DNA of 64,000 nucleotides from CAZSBG01 sp964605145 (GTDB taxonomy: Bacteria > Zhuqueibacterota > Zhuqueibacteria > Thermofontimicrobiales > Thermofontimicrobiaceae), in NCBI GenBank assembly GCA_964605145.1, contig CAZSBG010000006.1, forward strand, positions 36,396-100,395, written 5' to 3'. The notes below the pieces were generated by a model. It made no database searches and was not told where the DNA came from. It saw only the letters and a list, made by a program, of their open reading frames with translations. Numbering within the stretch: position 1 is the first letter of the stretch; the number at the start of each line of letters is the position of its first letter. The translations under genes and the position numbers were made by a program. Shown piece after piece: positions 18,291 to 26,942 of the stretch.

Positions 18291-18321
18291 ATTATATTTG
18301 CACTTTAATGATAAATATCAA
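18291..18321 (-). promoter_or_regulatory. Candidate promoter for the TPR gene
   Basis: On the minus strand TTGATA (18316-18321) and TATAAT (18291-18296) with a 19-base spacer. The -10 is perfect but the spacer is long, so this is tentative. Confidence 0.4.
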
Positions 18322-18326
18322 AACAT

Positions 18327-18809
18327 TTATTTGTTTTTAAACTTATCTTTGAGCCGAGTGTTCACCTCAGGGGTCACAAAACAACTTACATCTCCCTGAA
18401 AACTGGCAACCTCTTTTACGATGGTTGAATTTAAATAGGTGAATCTTTCATGAGGCATCAGAAACACCGTAACCAGTTCATCGGAAAGCTTGCGATTTAC
18501 CAGCGCCATTTGAAATTCAAATTCAAAATCTGATGTAGCCCTGAGGCCGCGAATGATCGCTGTGGCTCCTTTTTTCAACGCATAATTCACCAGCAAATCA
18601 TCAAAACTTTCGACGGTTACCTTTTCCAGCTTTGGAATGGACTTCTGAATCATGGTAATACGTTCATCAATGTTGAACAAGGGTGATTTAGAAGGATTGG
18701 TTGTCACTGCCACGACGACCTCATCAAAAAGCATGACTGCCCGTTTAATGATATCTATGTGACCATTCGTCACCGGATCGAACGTGCCAGGGTAAATTCC
18801 GATTCTCAC
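18327..18809 (-). CDS. coaD: Phosphopantetheine adenylyltransferase
   Basis: A 160-residue cytosolic enzyme that joins ATP and 4'-phosphopantetheine to give dephospho-CoA, the fourth step of coenzyme A synthesis. The nucleotidyltransferase signature is clear: IYPGTFDPVTNGH at residues 5-17, with the TNGH catalytic histidine, and IIRGLRATSDFEFE and NSTIVKEVASF further on. Length is normal for the family. It starts with GTG five bases after rsmD stops, a common pairing, and is probably on the same transcript as rsmD and the pilus-like genes upstream. Confidence 0.96.
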   Translation of the reverse strand: MRIGIYPGTFDPVTNGHIDIIKRAVMLFDEVVVAVTTNPSKSPLFNIDERITMIQKSIPKLEKVTVESFDDLLVNYALKKGATAIIRGLRATSDFEFEFQMALVNRKLSDELVTVFLMPHERFTYLNSTIVKEVASFQGDVSCFVTPEVNTRLKDKFKNK

Positions 18810-18814
18810 TACGG

Positions 18815-19369
18815 CTACCTTTCTTGTAATAAAAATGTGACTGTTGTGTCACCAAAATTTTTCTCGTTTTTCTTTGATAATCTATTCGATAGTGATGAAA
18901 TATTTCTCTTTGAGCTATGTTCTAAAATGAATAATCCACCTTTTTTTAGCAGTTCATTTTCTTCGATAAGCGTTATCATTTTCTCATAAACCCTGCTAAA
19001 ATAGGGTGGATCAGCAAAAATTATGTCAAACTTTTCTTTATTCGTAATATTGTTTTTGAGATATTGAATGACATCTTTTTTAATAATTTGACATTTCTCC
19101 GAAAGCCCCACCAAATTTATATTCCGATGTATCAAATCAAGAGCTTGCCTTGAATTGTCGACTAAAACACTATACCGAGCCCCCCGGCTCAATGCCTCGA
19201 TGGATAAATTTCCTGTACCACTGAATAAATCACAAATTACAGATCCTTGAATATCGTCTCCAATATAATTGAATATTGACTCTTTAATTCTATCAGAAGT
19301 CGGGCGAATTGAATTTCCTTTTGGACTAAAAAGAATCCTGCCCTTGTGTTTTCCGGCTATCACCCGCAT
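18815..19369 (-). CDS. rsmD: 16S rRNA (guanine966-N2)-methyltransferase
   Basis: A 184-residue SAM-dependent methyltransferase of the RsmD family, which modifies G966 of 16S rRNA during small-subunit assembly. It has the N-terminal RVIAGKHKGR and RPTSDRIKESIFN motifs, the SAM-binding CDLFSGTGNLSIEALSRGA, and the DPPY catalytic motif. It starts 16 bases after the PilN/PilO-like gene and is followed by coaD, the usual partner. Confidence 0.95.
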   Translation of the reverse strand: MRVIAGKHKGRILFSPKGNSIRPTSDRIKESIFNYIGDDIQGSVICDLFSGTGNLSIEALSRGARYSVLVDNSRQALDLIHRNINLVGLSEKCQIIKKDVIQYLKNNITNKEKFDIIFADPPYFSRVYEKMITLIEENELLKKGGLFILEHSSKRNISSLSNRLSKKNEKNFGDTTVTFLLQER

Positions 19370-19385
19370 TCAAAGCTTTACCCCA

Positions 19386-20375
19386 TTAGATCATTTGATA
19401 GAGTTCAATATTCAGAACAAGTGAAATATTGGAATCACTTAAATCGACATCATTAGCGATGAGCGAAATTTTCGTGAAGTTGATATTCACATTTTCATCT
19501 ATCACTTGTTGAAGAAAATTCAAAATATTGCTCTTTTTTCCAACTGCTCTGAATTTTATCGGTACAATTTCAAAATCGCCTTCGATTTTATTTTTCCCAG
19601 AGTCAAATTGCTTTAATGCCAGACCCGATTGTCCGCATAAACGCGATAACTGATTCTTCAAATCATTCGCATTTAAATATTTTGGTTCCTGAATCGTACC
19701 AAATTCTCCCGCACCATCACCAACATTTACATTTCCATTCATCAATGCCTGGCGATATGGTCTTCCCATAATATTTCGCCTGTTACGCGACAATATTTTC
19801 ATTTCAGAATCATAAAGCTTCTGCTTCAAATTGCTGTTTACATCATTAATCGCTTTGTCATTATTGGCCAGGAACTCAACTAAAAATTTCCCATCATTGT
19901 ACGTGATCATGGTAAAATTTACATTTTCAGGAACTGTCGTGATAATATTACTTACAGTATTCACGCCTGTTTGAGATTTTCTCAATTTCTCCCGAACCGC
20001 AGGTGAAACGGTAGACATTGTTGCGGTTTCATTTTCAAGGCTCGATGTTTCTACTGTATCGTCAGCAGCAGGTTGCTCAGTTAAATAAGGGGAGGTTTCC
20101 GGTTCTTTATCCTTGCCTGAAAAAATCAGAAAATATCCCACGATGAATAGCAAAATAACACATCCAGCGATCAAAATATAAACAATTTTTTTAGATCCAC
20201 CTCGGTTCATGTAGTTGGAGTATTCCGAACCATCTATCCCGCCATCGCTCATGTAATTCCCGCTCTCATGCTCCCCGACATCAGACTCAAAACTGTCTTG
20301 GAAGTCTTTGTCTTTGTCGTTTTCTTCACCATCAAATTGATCCTGGTCATCTCCGATTAGATTAATATCTACCAT
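19386..20375 (-). CDS. PilN/PilO-like inner-membrane protein
   Basis: A 329-residue protein beginning MVDINLIGDD, close to the N-terminal peptide by which PilN binds PilM (INLLP-type). An acidic cytoplasmic stretch follows, then one membrane helix (about 65-86) and a periplasmic part. The last 90 residues resemble a PilO- or GspM-like ferredoxin fold (LNFLQQVIDENVNINFTKISL). It therefore looks like a divergent protein combining PilN-like and PilO-like roles in the inner-membrane alignment complex of a type IV pilus or type II secretion system. A strong GGAGGGG precedes the start. It lies downstream of pilM. The assignment rests on position, topology and short motifs. Confidence 0.6.
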   Translation of the reverse strand: MVDINLIGDDQDQFDGEENDKDKDFQDSFESDVGEHESGNYMSDGGIDGSEYSNYMNRGGSKKIVYILIAGCVILLFIVGYFLIFSGKDKEPETSPYLTEQPAADDTVETSSLENETATMSTVSPAVREKLRKSQTGVNTVSNIITTVPENVNFTMITYNDGKFLVEFLANNDKAINDVNSNLKQKLYDSEMKILSRNRRNIMGRPYRQALMNGNVNVGDGAGEFGTIQEPKYLNANDLKNQLSRLCGQSGLALKQFDSGKNKIEGDFEIVPIKFRAVGKKSNILNFLQQVIDENVNINFTKISLIANDVDLSDSNISLVLNIELYQMI

Positions 20376-20493
20376 GACCCCTCCTATTTAAAATTAGTAT
20401 ACGTTTCTCTTAGAACCATCGAGAAAGCAGGTGAATCCTGCACCAAAAATATTCCTGTTGCCTTATTAATCATGCAGGAATAATTATCTATGT

Positions 20494-21465
20494 TTAACGT
20501 AATGCGGAACCTACACAGACGGTAAATGTTTCGGGACGTGACCATATATTTTCGTCAACACTGACATTTGGAGCAAATAGCAACCTTCTAAACGGATTTA
20601 CGCGGTCTATTCTTACATTATAATTATTTTGAAGATTTTCGAGTATATTGTCTTTAACCATATCGCCATATAAAAATATTCGATTTAAATTTTCGATATT
20701 TTCGCCCAATTTATTATCCAGTATTATTCTCCGCAGCTCCTTTGAAATAAATTTTGCGACTTCTTCTTCATCTGAAGATTCCAATGACTCTATGTCAAGT
20801 CCTAACTTGGTTAAAGACACTTCCTGAGAATAAAAGAATTCTTTTTCCTCTATTATTGTGAACAATAGTCCGGTAGGATTAACTTCTATCAATGCGATTA
20901 TCTCACCTTCCCGTAAGTCGTAATTCACTTCTATCGCGCGCATTGCTGCAAAGACATCCAGATCAATGACCTTGACCTGAATTCTTCCATTTGCAAAAAG
21001 TTTTTTCAATTTGGAGATAAGCTTTTCTCGGACAGAAACGACCACCATTTCAGGCACAGAGCGTTTACCAGAAGGGGATAGTTTATGAAAATCTACTATA
21101 TATTCATCTTCAGGAGAATACGAAAATTCTTTCACTTCCCAATCCACCTGATTGATAATATCTTCCTCGGACAGGTCTCTGTCATAGGGCATTTTTTTTA
21201 TGAGCGTCATCAAACTTTCCAATGAAAATACGACATGTCGAGAATTTATATTGTTATCAATTATTATCTCAGATAATTCATTTCCTATTCTCGCAATTTT
21301 GTTTTCATCGCCCAGCGCTTCAATTGTCAATGGGGATTCAATTTTTGTCTGAACAATCTTATTAATTCGATATTGCTGATTGGTCGCACTAACAACTTCA
21401 ATCAGTTTAAGATTGTTCTTTCTCAAATGGATTCCTGTAATATTGCCATTTTGTTGTTCATTCAT
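20494..21465 (-). CDS. pilM: PilM-like actin-fold ATPase
   Basis: A 323-residue cytoplasmic protein of the PilM/actin superfamily, which in type IV pilus machines forms a ring that binds the N-terminus of PilN. Supporting segments are TGIHLRKNNLKLIEV at the start, SLESLMTLIKKMPYDRDLSEEDI, a DEYIVDFHKL strand, and ALIEVNPTGLLFTIIE, which matches the second phosphate-binding region of the fold. The neighbouring gene downstream has a matching PilN-like N-terminus. The sequence is divergent, so an alternative role in a type-II-secretion-like or competence pseudopilus is open. No pilus motor ATPase gene is in the window. Confidence 0.75.
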   Translation of the reverse strand: MNEQQNGNITGIHLRKNNLKLIEVVSATNQQYRINKIVQTKIESPLTIEALGDENKIARIGNELSEIIIDNNINSRHVVFSLESLMTLIKKMPYDRDLSEEDIINQVDWEVKEFSYSPEDEYIVDFHKLSPSGKRSVPEMVVVSVREKLISKLKKLFANGRIQVKVIDLDVFAAMRAIEVNYDLREGEIIALIEVNPTGLLFTIIEEKEFFYSQEVSLTKLGLDIESLESSDEEEVAKFISKELRRIILDNKLGENIENLNRIFLYGDMVKDNILENLQNNYNVRIDRVNPFRRLLFAPNVSVDENIWSRPETFTVCVGSALR

Positions 21466-21542
21466 TCTTTATCCCCACCTGACATCTATCCGAAATGTAC
21501 AATCAAATTTAAAAGGAAAGAGAGAAATATTTAAATTATAAC

Positions 21543-21580
21543 ACCGATGGATGTTTTTGCCTCCAAAAGCACCCATCGGT
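21543..21580 (-). other. Long hairpin in the pilM leader
   Basis: ACCGATGG pairs with CCATCGGT, enclosing an inner TTTTG/CAAAA pairing with GGAGG at the tip on the minus strand. It lies between the pilin-like gene and pilM, 78 bases before the pilM start. There is no T-run after it. It may be an mRNA-processing or stabilising structure. Confidence 0.5.
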
Positions 21581-21602
21581 AAATGCTAAATTACTATCTA
21601 AA

Positions 21603-22499
21603 TTATTTGGACCAACTACGTTCTGTCTGCTCAATTTTGCCATGGTTTGCGATTCTTCGATGACCGAAATAATATTTGACAAAATCGGATTTATTTTGCT
21701 CAATATCTGTCGAATCTATTGGGCACTCAATATTAACGAATTTTATCGCAGATGTATCAATAACTGTGAGTTTGTATTCACGGTTCACCGTGGGACAATA
21801 AGTAAAATTATCCATCGTATAGAAGACAGCGCTGTCAATTTTTTCCGCCCAACTTTCGTTCAGGGAATAGAGAGAGTCTAATAACGAACCCGTGGGGACT
21901 TCCGGCATCATTCTGTGAAATACCAGTTTCAACGAGTCATCGTCCATCATTGGTTCGTAGATATCGATACCTGCGTATTCTTTATCCAATTGTTTTAGAA
22001 TTACAACATCACTGCTATCGGTTGCTCTTTTTGCTGCGATAGAATCAGCCAATGGAGAAAACTCCAAACGGTTGAGCATAACTCGGGCCAGGTTTGAATC
22101 GTATTTTACGGCTTCAACAATGGCAAACATCAACGTGTCGGCAAACAAATTTCTAACGACCAAATCCGCAGCCTCGTCTTTATCTCTCAGAAATTTAACC
22201 ATTGTTTCCGCAAGTGTTGTATCTGCTCTAAAATAATCACGTACTGATTTTTTGGTTGTATCCTCTTTGAAAAATGAAACCAATCCCTGAATGCTATCTG
22301 TATATGTATTATTATTATAACTCTGGTATACCAACTCTGCCTTTAAAAGTCTGTCCATATTATTACGGCAGGCTTTTGTTTGATTTTCTGTCTCCCTCCA
22401 TATTTTTTTTGGATATAATATTGTTGCAATTAATGCGACAATCAGAATAACAATGAGTATTTCCAGGATAATAGAACCTTTTGCCTTTGCCTTTGCCAT
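21603..22499 (-). CDS. Type IV pilin-like protein (prepilin N-terminus)
   Basis: A 298-residue protein with a short basic leader MAKAKAKG followed by SIILEILIVILIVALIA. The Gly at -1, Glu at +5 and long hydrophobic helix match a class III (type IV) prepilin, with Ser rather than Phe at +1. The globular part is large, rich in Asp and Ser, and not recognised; it has VNREYKLTVIDTS and CPTVNREY near the end, where pseudopilin-like proteins often keep a conserved strand. A strong GGAGGG precedes the ATG. It sits between comEA and pilM. It may be a minor pilin or pseudopilin; the prepilin peptidase is not in this window. Confidence 0.65.
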   Translation of the reverse strand: MAKAKAKGSIILEILIVILIVALIATILYPKKIWRETENQTKACRNNMDRLLKAELVYQSYNNNTYTDSIQGLVSFFKEDTTKKSVRDYFRADTTLAETMVKFLRDKDEAADLVVRNLFADTLMFAIVEAVKYDSNLARVMLNRLEFSPLADSIAAKRATDSSDVVILKQLDKEYAGIDIYEPMMDDDSLKLVFHRMMPEVPTGSLLDSLYSLNESWAEKIDSAVFYTMDNFTYCPTVNREYKLTVIDTSAIKFVNIECPIDSTDIEQNKSDFVKYYFGHRRIANHGKIEQTERSWSK

Positions 22500-22545
22500 T
22501 TTCCCTCCTTAAGCCTACTATTTATTAATGATTTAATAACCAAAC

Positions 22546-23034
22546 TTAATTTTGTTTGGAACTTATAAAAATATATGGTTTGATTGAATTTAATTTTTTT
22601 ATTCCGATCCCCTTGACTTCACGAATTTCATCCAGCGTCCTGAATTGACCATATTCACTTCGATAATCTATAATCCGTTGTGCCAATACTGGGCCGATGT
22701 AGGGAAGCCTGATTAAATCTTCTAATTGTGCCGTATTAATATTGATCGATGCTTTCGCTAACCGATTTTCTTTTGGTTTATCCGACTTTGAATTACCTGA
22801 ATTTGCCTTTTTTGATGTGATTTCATTTTTCACATCATTGGTCAAAAGCGAATCTATAAGAGCTGCTTTTTCCGCGATCTTATCTCCAGTTTGTTCTAAT
22901 TTTTCTCTATTTGAGTTTACTTCGGCACTTGATCCATAATAAACTCGATAAATTTTCGCCCCGGTTCCGAAAAGGATTCCACCCAATAAGAAAATTATGA
23001 AAAGTTTTTCCTGTTTTGTAAAAAAATCTTTCAT
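22546..23034 (-). CDS. ComEA-like helix-hairpin-helix DNA-binding protein
   Basis: A 162-residue protein with an N-terminal membrane anchor (11-28), a charged linker, and a C-terminal double helix-hairpin-helix domain (95-157) of the ComEA type: ININTAQLEDLIRLPYIGPV and EVKGIGIKKL. ComEA binds incoming double-stranded DNA during natural transformation, although anchored HhH proteins of this sort also occur in bacteria not known to be competent. The ATG overlaps the dnaJ stop by four bases, so the two are translationally coupled. With the pilin-like and pilM genes that follow, it suggests a DNA-uptake or pilus function. Confidence 0.8.
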   Translation of the reverse strand: MKDFFTKQEKLFIIFLLGGILFGTGAKIYRVYYGSSAEVNSNREKLEQTGDKIAEKAALIDSLLTNDVKNEITSKKANSGNSKSDKPKENRLAKASININTAQLEDLIRLPYIGPVLAQRIIDYRSEYGQFRTLDEIREVKGIGIKKLNSIKPYIFISSKQN

Positions 23035-24170
23035 TCAAAAAGGGCTTCTTTTACCTTTCTAAAAAAACTTTTATCTTCAGCCGGTGGTTTAATGGCTTCA
23101 CTTTCAGCTAACTCAGCGAACATTTTCTTTTCTTTGTCAGATAATTTTATAGGCGTCCACACCATAACCCTGACCAACTGATCGCCCCGGCCATTATGAT
23201 TCAGATGCTGAATGCCTTTCCCTTTCATTCTTAAAATTTTTCCTGACTGAGTCCCGGGAACAATATGAAGTTTCGCCTTGCCATTCAAGGTTGGAACTTC
23301 AACCTGATCCCCAAGGGCAACCTGACTGAAGCTCAGATATAAGTCGTACAAGATATCATCACCATGACGCTCAAAAAACTCATGTTCGGCTTCATCGATT
23401 AATATAATTGCGTTCCCAGCCGGACCACCCCGTGGACCGCTGTGTCCTTCACCTCTTAATGTGATATAATTCCCTGAAGAAACCCCGGCAGGAATATTCA
23501 CTGAAATTGTCGCATTGGTTTTCACTCTTCCTTCGCCAGAACACTCGGGACAGGGATCTTTTATTATTCTCCCCTCTCCGCCACATTGAGAGCATGTTGT
23601 TACGTTGATGAATTGACCAAAAATAGTTTTCGATACCTGCCGAACCTCGCCGGTGCCATGACATATCGGGCATTCCGTTGGCGAGCTTCCCCTTTTTACG
23701 CCAGAACCTTCACAGATTTCACAGCTTGTGTATCGTTTAAGTTTTATCTTCTTGGTCGTTCCTGATGCAATTTCTTCGTAGGTTAATTTCAGATTAATTT
23801 GAAGATCCGGGCCTTTTGTTCGCGTCCTGCGTGAACGCCCCTGACCTGCATTTCCAAAGAAATCTCCGAACCCAAATCCTTCTGACATGAATGTTTTCAG
23901 TGCATCTGCCAGATCAAATTCAAAACCGCCAAAACTGCTGAAGTCTCCCTTTAATCCTGAATGCCCAAATTGATCATATCGTCGACGCTTTTCAGGGTCT
24001 TTTAAGACTTCATATGCCTCTGAAACTTCTTTAAATTTTTCTTCTGATTTTGTATCTCCCTGATTTTTATCAGGGTGATACTGCATGGCCAATTTACGAT
24101 ACGCTTTTTTTATGTCGTTTGGATCTGCACTTCGTGAAATACCCAATACTTCGTAATAATCACTCGCCAT
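23031..24170 (-). CDS. dnaJ: Chaperone protein DnaJ
   Basis: A 379-residue co-chaperone that stimulates DnaK ATPase and delivers unfolded clients. The J domain (YYEVLGISRSADPNDIKKAY, then YHPDKNQG with the HPD triad) is followed by a Gly/Phe-rich region (about 70-120), four zinc-binding CxxCxGxG-type repeats (CEICEGSG, CPICHGTG, CSQCGGEG, CPECSGEG) and the C-terminal client-binding domains. It is full length and in the order hrcA-grpE-dnaJ. The dnaK gene is not in the window. Confidence 0.98.
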   Translation of the reverse strand: MASDYYEVLGISRSADPNDIKKAYRKLAMQYHPDKNQGDTKSEEKFKEVSEAYEVLKDPEKRRRYDQFGHSGLKGDFSSFGGFEFDLADALKTFMSEGFGFGDFFGNAGQGRSRRTRTKGPDLQINLKLTYEEIASGTTKKIKLKRYTSCEICEGSGVKRGSSPTECPICHGTGEVRQVSKTIFGQFINVTTCSQCGGEGRIIKDPCPECSGEGRVKTNATISVNIPAGVSSGNYITLRGEGHSGPRGGPAGNAIILIDEAEHEFFERHGDDILYDLYLSFSQVALGDQVEVPTLNGKAKLHIVPGTQSGKILRMKGKGIQHLNHNGRGDQLVRVMVWTPIKLSDKEKKMFAELAESEAIKPPAEDKSFFRKVKEALFE

Positions 24171-24214
24171 AACTACACACTCGTTCCCTTACCATTTATC
24201 TTGCATTGAAGTAT

Positions 24215-24790
24215 TCATTTATTGACTATAACCTTGGAATATCTGAGGACTTTATCTTTCAATAAGTAGCCTTTTTCCGCCTCGTTTAGCACACAATTCG
24301 ATGGTTGATCTTTATCTTCCATCTGCATTAAGGCTTCGTGATATTCAGGATTGAATGGCTTTCCGACTGCCTCGATTGGCTCCACTCCCTGACTTTTTAA
24401 CGTTGACATTAATTTTTGATAGATGAGTTCAATGCCCTCTTTAAAGGAAGTATAGTTTTTTTTCTTTGTATCCGATTCTGAATTTAATGATCGCTCCAAA
24501 TCATCCAGAACCGGAAGTAACCCAAGACAGAACTCTTTATTTGCACTTTGGATAATATTGCCAATATCTCGTTCAGATCTCTTTTTGTAATTATCGAACT
24601 CTGCGACAAGTCTTACATATTTATCTTTTAGCTCATTCAATTCCGTCTTTAACTTTTCATTTTCCTTCTTTAACGCATCTGACTGAGTCGGTTTTTTTGT
24701 TGATTTCTTTGTCGCCGTTTTTGAACGCGATGTTTTTTTTGACTTGGTTTCTTTCTTTTTTCCTTTTTGACTCTTTTCTTCTTCCGCCAT
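24215..24790 (-). CDS. grpE: Nucleotide exchange factor GrpE
   Basis: A 191-residue protein that releases ADP from DnaK. A Lys/Ser/Thr-rich N-terminal tail (1-35) leads into a long coiled coil (40-85, with LVAEFDNYKKRSERDI) and the C-terminal beta domain (FNPEYHEALMQMED). It lies between hrcA and dnaJ with 36- and 44-base gaps, the standard heat-shock arrangement. Confidence 0.97.
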   Translation of the reverse strand: MAEEEKSQKGKKKETKSKKTSRSKTATKKSTKKPTQSDALKKENEKLKTELNELKDKYVRLVAEFDNYKKRSERDIGNIIQSANKEFCLGLLPVLDDLERSLNSESDTKKKNYTSFKEGIELIYQKLMSTLKSQGVEPIEAVGKPFNPEYHEALMQMEDKDQPSNCVLNEAEKGYLLKDKVLRYSKVIVNK

Positions 24791-24826
24791 TGACTACACA
24801 ACTCTCCTTAGAAATTTTTCGCTATA

Positions 24827-25858
24827 TCATGAGAATAGATTCCCCAGAGTCTTTGTCAGATAATCGACAAGACTGGTTACCTTTTCGTACTTCATTCGTG
24901 TTGGGCCAATTATACCCAATGTGCCGGTGACATCGCCAATTTTATAGTCTGCAGTGATCAAACTACATTTATTGACAATTTTTTCTTTGTTCTCATTTCC
25001 TATCGTAATTGAAATATTTTCATCCTGAATTTTCGTATTGTTTATAATGTGAATTAAAACTTTTTGATTATCAATCAGTTCCAAAATTCTGCCGATTCTT
25101 TCCTGATCTGAAAATTCAGGTTGAGATAAAATATTTTGCGTCCCTCTAAAGTGGACATGATCATTTTGTACTGAAAAAATTTTATCGGCTGACTCAGCAA
25201 GTTGAAAAATCAGTTCCTCGTCACCATACGTGACATCTTTCATTCTTTTCTTGATGGATTCTCGAATTTGCCGAAGGGACAATCCGGATAATCGTTCATT
25301 CAAAACCAAAGCTGTCTGCTCGAGCTTGTTCCTGGGAATAGTTGAATTAATTTCCATCATTACTGTTTTCACCAGGCCTGAAGATATGGAAATTATCACA
25401 AGTAATTTGGTTTCGCTCAAACTGATCAGTTCTAACTTTTTGAATTTTCCCTGGTAAAACCTTGGTGTGAGAATTATTCCAAACTGGTTTGAAATTTTTG
25501 ACAAAACTTCACAGGATTTTTCGAGTATTGCTTCGACATCTTCATTATTAACAGGATTTAGACCATAATCTATTTCTTTTCTTTCTTCCCGAGTTAGAGA
25601 TTCTATCATCATCAAATCATCGACATAATACCTGTAACCTAAATCCGTTGGTATTCTGCCTGCTGATGTATGCGGTTGAGAAACCAAACCTTTGTCTTCC
25701 AAATCTATCATAACATTGCGAATAGTGGCAGCGCTGATTTGATTATTGTGAATTTTGGACAGGTATCTCGATCCAACAGGAGCAGCACTATCCACAAAAG
25801 TCGTTATTAACGACTTCAAAATCATGCTTTCACGAGTTGTCAGTACCGGTTCCTTCAT
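24827..25858 (-). CDS. hrcA: Heat-inducible transcription repressor HrcA
   Basis: A 343-residue repressor of the HrcA family, which binds CIRCE operators and is controlled by the GroE chaperonin. The N-terminal winged helix includes VGSRYLSKIHNNQISAATIRNVM and DLEDKGLVSQPHTSAGRIPTD, the family signature. It leads the hrcA-grpE-dnaJ transcript. A good promoter lies upstream but I could not find the expected TTAGCACTC inverted repeat near it. Confidence 0.97.
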   Translation of the reverse strand: MKEPVLTTRESMILKSLITTFVDSAAPVGSRYLSKIHNNQISAATIRNVMIDLEDKGLVSQPHTSAGRIPTDLGYRYYVDDLMMIESLTREERKEIDYGLNPVNNEDVEAILEKSCEVLSKISNQFGIILTPRFYQGKFKKLELISLSETKLLVIISISSGLVKTVMMEINSTIPRNKLEQTALVLNERLSGLSLRQIRESIKKRMKDVTYGDEELIFQLAESADKIFSVQNDHVHFRGTQNILSQPEFSDQERIGRILELIDNQKVLIHIINNTKIQDENISITIGNENKEKIVNKCSLITADYKIGDVTGTLGIIGPTRMKYEKVTSLVDYLTKTLGNLFS

Positions 25859-25936
25859 TTCAATTCAACCTAACCAATAATTACCAGATTATTCGTTTTT
25901 TTTATCTCTAACAAGATGTTATTTTGATGCAATTTG

Positions 25937-25965
25937 AAGATAATAATTTTTAACTCTTTTGTCAA
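25937..25965 (-). promoter_or_regulatory. Sigma-70-like promoter for hrcA-grpE-dnaJ
   Basis: On the minus strand TTGACA (25960-25965), a 17-base spacer and TATCTT (25937-25942). The -35 is perfect; the -10 matches four of six. It would give a leader of about 70 bases before hrcA. No CIRCE element overlaps it. Confidence 0.65.
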
Positions 25966-26081
25966 GTAAAATTTCCTGCCGAAAAAAATCAGACGACACC
26001 GAATCTTTACCTCAATACTTTGAAAGATTTCAGAATATTATAATGATTTTATAGATCAATTTTTTTTATTAGACGAAACAG

Positions 26082-26942
26082 TTAATATTTCATAAATTTT
26101 CTCAGAGCAAACTTACTGCCAATCAGACCCCACAACAAGCCAACAATTATCAAAATAGGATAGTTTTTTTGATCAATCAATATCAGGCCGGGTATTTCAA
26201 AATCAATGAGACGGAAAATTAAATAGAAAAACAATGCAGCCAGGGCACCGCCGATAATTCCCTGGATTACTCCCTCAATAATAAAGGGGCGACGAATAAA
26301 TCGTCCCGTTGCTCCCACCAGCTTCATAATTTCGATGATTGTTTTTCTCGAAAAAATAATTAATTTTATGGTATTTGAAACAAGAAAAATTGAACCAATT
26401 CCAAGTAAAACTCCCATAGCAAAAATGATTATAATGAACAAACGAATATATTTCTCCAAGAGTATAATCAAATCGCGCCGATACAAAGCTTCATCTACCC
26501 CTTCGAGCTCGGAAATTTTTTCAAATATGAATTGCGCTTTTTCCGCCGATCGAAATTGCGGTTTCAATTTTATTTGAAAAGACGCAGGCAAAGGATTTTC
26601 TTCCAGAATTTCAAACACATCCTGTCCAAATTGTTCTTCAAAAATCTTCGCTGCTTCCTGGTTGGAAATGTACAGTACGCTTTCCACGCCTTCAATCTGA
26701 AATATTTCCTGCCTCAGTGCATCAATTTTTTCGAGTGTGTAGGAATTGTCGATAAACACTTCTAATTCTACTCTGGATTGAATTTGTTGAATCAGCCTCT
26801 GAATATTAAAAATGAAAATGATAAAAATTCCGATAAGAACCAGAGACAGAAAGATGGTTGAAATTGAAACGAATGCAGAAAATTTGGCTCTCCGCAGTCC
26901 CCGAAATCCCTCGGCTATTGAATATAGATATCCTCTGTACAC
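26082..26942 (-). CDS. ftsX: Cell division ABC transporter permease FtsX
   Basis: A 286-residue inner-membrane protein with the FtsX layout: one N-terminal helix (about 26-48), a periplasmic domain (50-165) with VESVLYISNQEAA, then three helices in the C-terminal half and a KLVGAT motif in the coupling region. With FtsE it activates periplasmic murein hydrolases at division rather than moving a substrate. It starts with GTG directly after the ftsE TAA stop, with GGGAAG about nine bases upstream, so the two are tightly coupled. Confidence 0.93.
   Translation of the reverse strand: MYRGYLYSIAEGFRGLRRAKFSAFVSISTIFLSLVLIGIFIIFIFNIQRLIQQIQSRVELEVFIDNSYTLEKIDALRQEIFQIEGVESVLYISNQEAAKIFEEQFGQDVFEILEENPLPASFQIKLKPQFRSAEKAQFIFEKISELEGVDEALYRRDLIILLEKYIRLFIIIIFAMGVLLGIGSIFLVSNTIKLIIFSRKTIIEIMKLVGATGRFIRRPFIIEGVIQGIIGGALAALFFYLIFRLIDFEIPGLILIDQKNYPILIIVGLLWGLIGSKFALRKFMKY

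Noticed and set aside
21543..21580. c-di-GMP (GEMM) riboswitch before pilM.
   Set aside because: ACCGATGG resembles the end of GEMM, but the rest of the core and its two-stem arrangement are missing.
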